From: an uncultured Treponema sp.
Lineage (GTDB): Bacteria > Spirochaetota > Spirochaetia > Treponematales > Treponemataceae
Reading direction: 5' to 3'
DNA length: 64,000 bases
Assembly (NCBI GenBank): GCA_910584475.1
Contig: CAJUBD010000015.1
Location: 15,441 to 79,440 of the forward strand
A model generated the notes under the pieces. The model was not told where the DNA came from. It did not search any database and was given only the letters and a program-made list of their open reading frames with translations. Position 1 is the first letter of the stretch. Each line of letters opens with the position of its first letter. Positions 16,310 to 23,234 of this stretch are shown piece after piece. Position numbers and translations under genes: made by a program.

Positions 16310-18603
16310 ATGAAAAACGCGTTTACATTTTGCGCGAAGGCGGTTTTGGCGGCGCTCGCGCTCGCAGGATGCTCCGTCGGAGGTATGGGGGGGGGTATAA
16401 CTAGAGCGTAAATTCCGCGTCCTATTCCGTAAACGACATTTCCTACACAGGCGACGCCAAAGCGGGCGATTCGCTGGCTCTTTCAAAAATAAAAATCACC
16501 TTGACTTGCGTTGACGCGAGCAATTCCAGTCAAACTTATTCCTACACTCCGCAAGAAGCATATGACCATCTAAAGCAAAAAAACGCGTCCTTTTCCCTTT
16601 CAATCTGGGCGAACGGCGAGCAAGTCATTTCCTTTGGCAGCGGCGATGAAGATTTTCCCGAAACTGACAATCCATTCACATTTGACGCGGGAACGGTCGA
16701 AATCTCCATAAGCGGAGCAATCGGCGGAAACGAAGTGAATTCGTCCTCTTGGATTTTCGTCGGAGAAGGGACAAAACTATATTGTCAGGGCATAAGCGAC
16801 ATCGCCTACGCGGGCGGCGCGAAAGTCGACGACGCCCTTGACCTCTCAAATGTGGAGATAGCCCTTGAAATGTATTTTTGGGACGAACAGGGGGAATGCC
16901 AAGAAACCACAAAAAAATGCAGTCCAAGCGAGGCGCACGCATTCCTGAAAAGCCAGGGCATTTCCTTTTCCCTTGCAATCGCGGCGGGCGGCGATGAAGT
17001 CGTTTCCTTTGGCGATGCGGACGGGAAGTTTCCCGCGCATTCGCCGTACACATTCAAAGAGGCGGGAGCGGTCGAAATTTCCATACGCGGAAAAATCGAC
17101 ATGTATGAAGTGTCAAAATCTTTTTCCATACAAGTCGAGGCGAAGAGCCGCGCGGAAAATTACGAGGCATTGCTGAAAACGATTCTCGGCGAAGATAAAT
17201 ACAATGAAATCAAGGCGAGCCTCGAGTCAAACCTTGGCGGGAATGGGCTTTCGCGACATCTAGCGCTTACGGCGGATCTCATAAAGGAAGTGGGCGGCAA
17301 ATGGGACGCCATCATGACGAGCGACGAGTACGACGAGACCGTCAGGGAATACGCGGCGGGCTTCGTGGCGCAGTGCTTGGGCATAATAACCGTCACGAAA
17401 ATAATCGACGACCCATGGTGGCATCCTGATGAATTTCGTTGCAAAATAACATTCGGCGAAAAGACTTCCTTGAAGGTCGGCGCGGAAATCTTCGACCTTG
17501 GCGAAATTGAAATCGCGAACAATGGAAAGATAGATTTCAACGACGCAACATTTATCGGTAGTAATGTAACTATTCAAGATATAAATGCTGCAAGGAATTC
17601 CTCTTTACCAACATTATCAAATATCACAGTAAAAGACGAAAACACAACTGGAAAAGATATATATAATTTATATAACGATTATACAAATAATCTTGATAAA
17701 GTTAAATTAAGTGGAAACTTAGATATGGTTGAATTTGATGGAAGAAAGATATCTGGAAATAAAGATTATACTTTGTTTAATGATAAAGATGAAGCAAAAG
17801 AATCTAATGATCCAAGTATAATATCTCTTAATGTTGATGCTCTTTCTCAAATGACTGAACAGTTGAAGATTTTTATGGTTTCTAATATGATAGTATCAGG
17901 AGAGGCAAATGCGGAAAGAACAGTTAATTGGGAACTTGTTAATATAGTATTTGATGGTGATGTAAGTAAAATTACACATAATAATACGAGACATATGTAT
18001 GGTATTGTATATTTTAAAGATATGCCTTATAATAGTAAAAATGCATTTTATGAATATAGACACTATATATATGGAATGTTAAAATTAAAAAAATTAACAG
18101 ATAATTTTTATGTTTCTATTCCTAATAGAAAAATGGCAGTTATAGATGTTCGTGGTATTGACATAGATTCTATGAATGACTATAATAACACATATAATAA
18201 AGGAGTGAATCAAGATGGAAGTCTTGGTTCTATTTATTTTGATGAATATTATAGAAATGTTGAGCATATTATTGAAAAGTTTCAAGCAAAGAATGGTTAT
18301 GTTGATAATGTATATTATGGACAAAAAAGAGCGTTTGGAATTAGAACTACTAATTATGATTATTATAATCCTTCTTCTAAAACACCTAGAGCTTTAAAGG
18401 AATTTGAATATTTGGGAAATACCTATATTGATAATGATTATAGAGGTGTTATGTATTTTGAAAAAGCTGCATATGATTCATATAATGGAGATTTCTCTGA
18501 ATATGGAGATGAGGAGGCAAAAGCTAAAAACGCCCTTGAAAGAGATAAAGACCAAAAAGAACTTGCCAAGAATGGCAGCGTAAGAATCCTTTGCTTTGTC
18601 TAG
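16310..18603 (+). pseudogene. Lipoprotein gene with broken frame and mosaic composition
   Basis: ATG 16310 encodes a good lipoprotein signal (MKNAFTFCAKAVLAALALAGC) but the frame stops at 16411 after a run of nine G (16387-16395). Coding sequence resumes in another frame from 16405, because the first of two related repeats (VNDISYTGDAKAGD.., then SDIAYAGGAKVDD..) begins near 16429, upstream of any usable start. Changing the G-run alone does not restore the gene: a TAG at 16402 blocks the other frame. One added base between 16403 and 16408 would join signal and repeats. Repeats of about 115 residues (Ig-like in appearance) are followed by a helical region and an AT-rich C-terminal half with many Asn/Tyr/Asp. 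Function unknown; promoter and terminator are intact. Confidence 0.65.
17560..18530 (+). other. AT-rich segment inside the lipoprotein gene
   Basis: Within one continuous reading frame the base composition switches sharply from GC-rich third positions (GCG, GGC, TTC) to almost exclusively A/T third positions (AAT, GAT, TAT, ATA). It returns to the former style only in the last 25 codons. The neighbouring genes on both sides have the window's normal composition. A foreign 3' half joined to a resident 5' half is the simplest explanation. Confidence 0.8.
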
Positions 18604-18631
18604 CATACAGGCCGCCTTCGGGCGGCTTTCG

Positions 18632-18671
18632 TAAAAAAAGGCGGCGAAACTGCATGTTCGCCGCTTTTTTT
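18632..18671. terminator. Strong bidirectional terminator
   Basis: A7-GGCGGCGAA-ctgcatg-TTCGCCGC-T7. It is preceded by a second small hairpin, GCCGCC-ttcg-GGCGGC (18611-18626). It closes the mosaic lipoprotein gene. Confidence 0.9.
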
Positions 18672-18720
18672 GTGCCGCCCGCACTTGCCCCTTGCGACCA
18701 ATTTCTTGCGAAACATGCGC

Positions 18721-18749
18721 TTGACAATGTACATAAAATGTCGTACACT
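18721..18749 (+). promoter_or_regulatory. brnTA promoter with embedded inverted repeat
   Basis: TTGACA (18721-18726), 17-bp spacer, TACACT (18744-18749). TGTAC-N10-GTACA (18728-18747) lies between and across the boxes, placed as an operator for autoregulation by the BrnA antitoxin. Confidence 0.7.
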
Positions 18750-18765
18750 TAATTAGGATTACGAG

Positions 18766-19053
18766 ATGACATTCGAATGGGACGAGCGCAAGAACGAGAT
18801 AAACAAGAAGAAGCATCACGGCATTTCATTTGAAGTGGGTTCGTATGTGTTCTTGGATGAAAAGCGCATAGAAAAATATGATGCCGAACATTCCACGATT
18901 GACGAAGCGCGCTATCAAGTTATCGGAAAGGTTGAGGAAATTCTGTTCGTCGTCTACACGGAAAAAGGCGAGGACAGGATAAGGATTGTTTCCGCGCGAC
19001 CTGCGGAACGGGAGGAAATCGATGAATACTATGAAAACTATGACGCTCGATGA
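18766..19053 (+). CDS. brnT: BrnT family toxin
   Basis: 95 residues. MTFEWDERKNEINKKKHHGISFEVGSYVF is the BrnT signature (F-x-W-D-x-x-K-x-x-x-N-x-x-K-H-g-I-x-F). RYQVIGKVEEILFVVYTEKGEDRIRIVSARPAEREE completes the RelE-like fold. BrnT toxins are ribonucleases that reduce translation and are neutralised by BrnA. The antitoxin gene overlaps the 3' end by 32 bases. AGGA lies eight to nine bases before ATG. Confidence 0.93.
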   Translation: MTFEWDERKNEINKKKHHGISFEVGSYVFLDEKRIEKYDAEHSTIDEARYQVIGKVEEILFVVYTEKGEDRIRIVSARPAEREEIDEYYENYDAR

Positions 19054-19342
19054 ACTTCGCCGCCGTCCACTGACGGAAGCCGAAAAGCAGGCGATTCACG
19101 ATGCCGCCGAAAAAGTGCATGACGGCGAAACGGAGGACGACCCGGATTGCCCCATACTGACCGAAGAGCAGCTCAGGCAATTCCGTCCGTGGTATGAAGT
19201 GCACCCCGACTGGTACAAGCCGAAGAAGTCGGATGTGCACATCAAGATTGACACCGACGTCTTGCAATGGTTCAAGAGGCAGGGGAAGGGCTACCAGACG
19301 AAAATAAACGCCGTCTTGCGTGAGTACGCGTTTGCCCGGTGA
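19022..19342 (+). CDS. brnA: BrnA family antitoxin
   Basis: 106 residues from ATG 19022, inside the end of brnT; an upstream in-frame start would add residues unlike the family. The C-terminus SDVHIKIDTDVLQWFKRQGKGYQTKINAVLREY is the ribbon-helix-helix DNA-binding part that normally represses the operon. The N-terminal half (LTEAEKQAIHDAAEKVHDGETEDDPDCPILTEEQ) should contact the toxin. It converges on hicB with a 13-bp gap. Confidence 0.9.
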   Translation: MNTMKTMTLDELRRRPLTEAEKQAIHDAAEKVHDGETEDDPDCPILTEEQLRQFRPWYEVHPDWYKPKKSDVHIKIDTDVLQWFKRQGKGYQTKINAVLREYAFAR

Positions 19343-19355
19343 GTGGGAGTTGACT

Positions 19356-19781
19356 TCACGCCGTCGCGACTTTCGGCTCTTCCGCGCCAAGGAACGCTTT
19401 CAAAGCGTCTTGGAACACCTTTGAGCAGTTCACTTTCTTTTCGTCGGCAAGTGCGGCAAGCCAGGCAGGAAGCGAAAGCGTCTTTTTCACGAAAGCCGTC
19501 TTTACCGCCGCGCGGACGGACGGCATGAAGACTTCGATTACGGCGGGAACGCGATTTTTTCCAAGTGCGATTTCATTCAATGGGCGTGGCTTCGGAATTT
19601 TTTCCCCATCCTGCTCCATGGCGAACAAGTGAAGTCCAAGTGCCTCCCTCGCGCTTTTCAATGCTCCGTCCGTGTCGCCCGCGTCCGCGCAGGAAAAACA
19701 ACCCTGCAAATCGGGAAAGCTGATGTTGATGCCGTCTTTTGCATATTCAAGGATTGCGATGAATGCGTATTCGTTTTTCAT
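19356..19781 (-). CDS. hicB: HicB family antitoxin
   Basis: 141 residues. The N-terminus is the degenerate RNase-H-like HicB fold: YAFIAILEYAKDGINISFPDLQGCFSCADAGDTDGA (about 5-40). The C-terminal third (VKKTLSLPAWLAALADEKKVNCSKVFQDALKAFLG) is a ribbon-helix-helix-type DNA-binding tail. It neutralises HicA and probably represses the operon. The ATG overlaps the hicA stop by four bases. The alanine-rich end is converged upon by brnA. Confidence 0.9.
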   Translation of the reverse strand: MKNEYAFIAILEYAKDGINISFPDLQGCFSCADAGDTDGALKSAREALGLHLFAMEQDGEKIPKPRPLNEIALGKNRVPAVIEVFMPSVRAAVKTAFVKKTLSLPAWLAALADEKKVNCSKVFQDALKAFLGAEEPKVATA

Positions 19782-19981
19782 TTCTTCTCCTTTGGGTCAA
19801 TCCCCTCCTGTTTGAAAATGCTTTTCACCGTTCCGATTGGAACGCTGCGCTTTGGATGTGGCACGGTAACTCGCCCTTGTTTCGTCGGATGCTTGAAGTG
19901 ATGATGGCTTCCGACGCAGGCGACCTCGAACCAGCCGTCAGCCTCAATCATCTTTATGACTTCCTTTGATGAATATTCCAA
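19778..19981 (-). CDS. hicA: HicA family mRNA interferase toxin
   Basis: 67 residues starting at TTG 19981. This start is chosen because AAGGAG lies six bases upstream and EYSSKEVIKMIEADGW begins the conserved domain. An in-frame ATG at 20029 would place the start inside the operator and add residues with no family match. HicA is a double-stranded-RNA-binding-fold ribonuclease; the catalytic His is in GSHHHFKHP (about 24-32), followed by GRVTVPHPKRSVPIGTVKSI. The size is typical. The weak TTG start may keep toxin yield below antitoxin yield. Confidence 0.9.
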   Translation of the reverse strand: MEYSSKEVIKMIEADGWFEVACVGSHHHFKHPTKQGRVTVPHPKRSVPIGTVKSIFKQEGIDPKEKK

Positions 19982-20000
19982 ACGCCTCTCCTTGTATTTT

Positions 20001-20029
20001 ATGATACATAATTTATTATGTATTGTCAA
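20001..20029 (-). promoter_or_regulatory. hicAB promoter with palindromic operator
   Basis: Minus strand: TTGACA (complement of 20024-20029), 17-bp spacer, TATCAT (complement of 20001-20006). ATACATAAT-tt-ATTATGTAT (20004-20023) fills the spacer and part of the -10 box, a natural site for HicB repression. Confidence 0.8.
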
Positions 20030-20101
20030 GTATGTTTTTATAAAAAAAAATTCATTTCCAAATCTCCCTTTTTCAAAAAATTCTCTTTCCCAAATTCAAT
20101 C

Positions 20102-20130
20102 TTGCCCAAGGCGAGAAAATATGCTACAAT
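20102..20130 (+). promoter_or_regulatory. nadE promoter
   Basis: TTGCCC (20102-20107), 17-bp spacer, TGCTACAAT with the -10 box at 20125-20130. ATG 20137 follows six bases later. Confidence 0.7.
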
Positions 20131-20136
20131 GTTTCT

Positions 20137-22119
20137 ATGAATTACGGCTATTTTCGAGCGGCGGCGGCGAGCCTTGAGCTTAAAGTCTGCGACACTGTTT
20201 TCAATTCCGAAAAAATATTGACGGCGGCGCACGAGGCGGCGGCGAAGGGCGCGGATCTTCTTGTGCTGCCTGAGCTTTGCGTCACGGGCTACACTTGCGG
20301 CGATCTTTTTTTTCAGGAGACGCTTTTGCAAAACGCGCTTTCATCACTCGCGTTCATCGCCAAGGAAACTGCTTCGATTCAGACGATAGTCGCCGTGGGG
20401 CTTCCCATAAAGAAGGGCGGCTCGCTTTACAACGCGGCGGCGATTTTGCACAAGGGCGAAATCCTCGCGCTCGTTCCCAAAACATACATTCCGAATTACG
20501 GCGAATTCTACGAGGCGCGTCATTTCGCTTCATCGAGGAATTTGCGAGGCGCGAATTTGGGCGAGACGATTTTCATTTCCAAGAAATTTCCCGAAGTTCC
20601 TTTTGGAACTGATATTCTCGTTTGCGCGGAAAATTTTCCCGAGGCGAAAATTGCGTTCGAAATATGCGAAGACCTTTGGGCGGCCACGCCGCCTTCCACA
20701 AGCCACGCTTTGTCCGGTGCGACAATCATAGCGAACCTTTCTGCAAGTAACGAGACAATCGGCAAGGCGGAATACAGGCGGCTTTTGGTTAAAGGCGCGT
20801 CGGCGCGGAATTTCTGCGCGTACATCTACGCGGACAGCGGACGCGACGAATCCACGCAGGACATGGTTTTCGCGGGACACAATTTGATTGCGGAGAACGG
20901 AAAAATTCTTGCCGAAAACGCGCCGTTTGAAGGGCGGATGATTTTCGCCGACATCGACGTTTCGCTTTTGGGAGCGGAGCGAATCAGGACGACAACTTTT
21001 TCCCAATGTGAAAACAATTTAAAGCCGTGCAAAGAAATTTTCGTAAGGCTCAAAGAAAAGAGGTTTGAGGAAGAAGCGTATTTTTTCCGCACGGTGGAAA
21101 AGCGTCCTTTCGTTCCGCAGGAAAAAGACGCGCTCGACGAGAGATGCCTTGAAGTGATTACAATCCAAGCGGAGTCGCTCGCAAAACGCCTCAGGCATAT
21201 CGGAGCGAAAAGCGCGGTGCTCGGACTTTCAGGCGGGCTTGACTCGACGCTCGCGCTTTTGGTTGTATGCCGCGCGTTCGACTTGTGCTCGCTTGACCGC
21301 CGGGGGATCATCGCCGTGACAATGCCGGGCTTCGGCACGACGGACCGCACATACCTCAACGCGTGCTCGCTCGCAAGGGAAACCGGCGCGACGCTCCGCG
21401 AAATTCCGATTTCAGATTCTGTGCGTCAGCACTTCAAGGACATCGGGCAAGACGAAAACATTCACGACGCGACTTATGAAAATGCGCAGGCAAGGGAGCG
21501 CACCCAAATCCTGATGGACTTGGCGAACAAGGAAGGCGCGATTGTAATCGGCACGGGCGACCTTTCCGAGCTCGCGCTCGGCTGGTGCACTTACAATGGC
21601 GACCACATGTCGATGTACGGCGTAAACTCCTCGATTCCCAAAACTTTAGTCCGTCACATCGTAGAGCGCGAGGCCGAAGCCTTCGCGCAGGAAAAAAATT
21701 CCGCGCAAGCGCAAAACAAAAAATTGGGCGAAATCCTGTTCGACATTTTGAACACACCCGTAAGTCCCGAACTTCTTCCGCCCGAACAAGGCGGCATCTC
21801 GCAAAAGACCGAGGAAATCGTCGGTCCTTATGAGTTGCACGATTTCTTTTTGTACAATGTCTTGCGCTTCGGTTTTTCCCCAAGCAAAATTTATTTCCTC
21901 GCGAAAAAGGCGTTCGCCGCGAGCGGATATTCTGCGGCTACGATAAAAAAGTGGATGAAGGTTTTCTACAAGAGATTTTTCTCGCAGCAGTTCAAACGTT
22001 CGTGCATGCCGGACGGCGCGAAAGTGGGAACGGTGAACCTTTCGCCTAGAGGAGACTGGCGGATGCCGAGCGACGCGAGCGCGGCCGCATGGCTTTGTGA
22101 AATCGACTCGCTCGAATAA
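20137..22119 (+). CDS. nadE: Glutamine-dependent NAD+ synthetase
   Basis: 660 residues, two domains. The N-terminal nitrilase-type glutaminase (about 1-280) has the Glu (LLVLPELCVTGY), Lys (LVPKTYIPNYGEFYEARHF) and Cys (FEICEDLWAATPPS) of the catalytic triad. The C-terminal synthetase (about 320-640) has the PP-loop LGLSGGLDSTLALLV and the IGTGDLSELALGW segment. It amidates deamido-NAD using glutamine-derived ammonia. No Shine-Dalgarno site precedes ATG; the -10 box is six bases upstream, so a leaderless message is likely. rlmJ follows 17 bases downstream. Confidence 0.96.
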   Translation: MNYGYFRAAAASLELKVCDTVFNSEKILTAAHEAAAKGADLLVLPELCVTGYTCGDLFFQETLLQNALSSLAFIAKETASIQTIVAVGLPIKKGGSLYNAAAILHKGEILALVPKTYIPNYGEFYEARHFASSRNLRGANLGETIFISKKFPEVPFGTDILVCAENFPEAKIAFEICEDLWAATPPSTSHALSGATIIANLSASNETIGKAEYRRLLVKGASARNFCAYIYADSGRDESTQDMVFAGHNLIAENGKILAENAPFEGRMIFADIDVSLLGAERIRTTTFSQCENNLKPCKEIFVRLKEKRFEEEAYFFRTVEKRPFVPQEKDALDERCLEVITIQAESLAKRLRHIGAKSAVLGLSGGLDSTLALLVVCRAFDLCSLDRRGIIAVTMPGFGTTDRTYLNACSLARETGATLREIPISDSVRQHFKDIGQDENIHDATYENAQARERTQILMDLANKEGAIVIGTGDLSELALGWCTYNGDHMSMYGVNSSIPKTLVRHIVEREAEAFAQEKNSAQAQNKKLGEILFDILNTPVSPELLPPEQGGISQKTEEIVGPYELHDFFLYNVLRFGFSPSKIYFLAKKAFAASGYSAATIKKWMKVFYKRFFSQQFKRSCMPDGAKVGTVNLSPRGDWRMPSDASAAAWLCEIDSLE

Positions 22120-22136
22120 AGACTTGAATAAAAATT

Positions 22137-23168
22137 ATGCTGAGTTATCTTCACGAATTCCATGCAGGAAATCACGCCGACATTCTAAAGCACATCGCGC
22201 TCATCCAGATTCTGCGCCATTTGAACGCGAAGGAATCCCCTTACACTTTTTTCGACACCCACGCGGGAAGCGCACTTTATTCGCTTGAATGCGCGTCGTC
22301 AAAAAAAACTCGCGAGGCGGAAAAAGGAATCTTGGCATTGCGCGATTTTTTTGAAGGAGAGGGCGGCGCGAATTTTGCGCAAGACAAAATTCCTGAATGC
22401 GTGAAATTCTATTTCGAGCAAATTTCTCCATACTTGAAAATCTCATGCTATCCCGGCTCGCCTTTGCTTGAGCGCAATTTGATGCGGCGCGATTCGCGTC
22501 TTTTTCTTTGCGAACTTCATCCTCGGGAAATAGAAAGGCTTCGCGAAAATATTTTTGAAAAAAATTCTCTTGAAGAAATTTCAATTGAGAAAAACGAAAA
22601 AAATCTAGCTGAAAGAAAATCGTCCGAAAAATTTTTAATCGAAAAAAATTATCTCGCGCAAAACTCAAGCGAAAGAAACGCGAACTTGCAGAACGCGCGG
22701 AGCGAAAAAAAATTCTGCGCCACGAAAATTATCCATGCGGACGGATTGAAAAACCTTTTCTCTTCCGCTCCTCCACAAATCAAGCGTGGCGCGGTTTTGA
22801 TTGACCCGCCTTATGAAGATTTGAGCGAATTCGACGCTGTTTCAAAGACCGTGCGCGCCGTCCATAAAAAATGGAGCGCGGGAACAATCGCGATTTGGTA
22901 TCCGATTTTGGAAGGCAAAAAAGCGCAAATAGAAAAAATGCTTTTCCAAATTGAGGACGCTGCAAAAAATCAGAACGCCCACACGGAAATTCTTCGCGCG
23001 GAATTCTTTCTCGGGAACAGACCTTCTCAAAACGCGGCGAACCTTTTGGGAAGCGGAATTCTCGTCCTGAACGCGCCGTGGAAACTCGACTCGCAACTGC
23101 GCGAGGCTTTGGAATTTCTCTGCGGCGCGATTTATGAGGACGCGAGTTTTGCAATCTGGAATGCGTAA
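22137..23168 (+). CDS. rlmJ: 23S rRNA (adenine-2030-N6)-methyltransferase RlmJ
   Basis: 343 residues; E. coli RlmJ has about 280. The N-terminus MLSYLHEFHAGNHADILKHI is the family signature. THAGSALYSLE (about 41-51) is the SAM-binding region and VLIDPPYEDLSEF (about 220-232) carries the DPPY catalytic motif of N6-adenine methyltransferases. Extra length comes from a charged low-complexity insertion (about 140-198) rich in Glu, Lys, Asn and Ser, between the SAM-binding half and the DPPY motif. The insertion is probably a surface loop. It modifies 23S rRNA and lies 17 bases after nadE. Confidence 0.92.
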   Translation: MLSYLHEFHAGNHADILKHIALIQILRHLNAKESPYTFFDTHAGSALYSLECASSKKTREAEKGILALRDFFEGEGGANFAQDKIPECVKFYFEQISPYLKISCYPGSPLLERNLMRRDSRLFLCELHPREIERLRENIFEKNSLEEISIEKNEKNLAERKSSEKFLIEKNYLAQNSSERNANLQNARSEKKFCATKIIHADGLKNLFSSAPPQIKRGAVLIDPPYEDLSEFDAVSKTVRAVHKKWSAGTIAIWYPILEGKKAQIEKMLFQIEDAAKNQNAHTEILRAEFFLGNRPSQNAANLLGSGILVLNAPWKLDSQLREALEFLCGAIYEDASFAIWNA

Positions 23169-23234
23169 TTGTCGCAACGCTCTCGCTGTTTGCAAAGCAA
23201 TCGGCGAGAACTGTTCAATATTCATTCTTAACTG

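Noticed and set aside
18094..18324. Ile/Asn-rich minus-strand frame inside the AT-rich segment
   Set aside because: A by-product of low GC content; no start context and no family.
16501..18603. Independent gene starting at TTG 16501
   Set aside because: The first repeat begins upstream of this codon (about 16429), and the protein would lose its export signal; the frame belongs to the broken gene starting at 16310.
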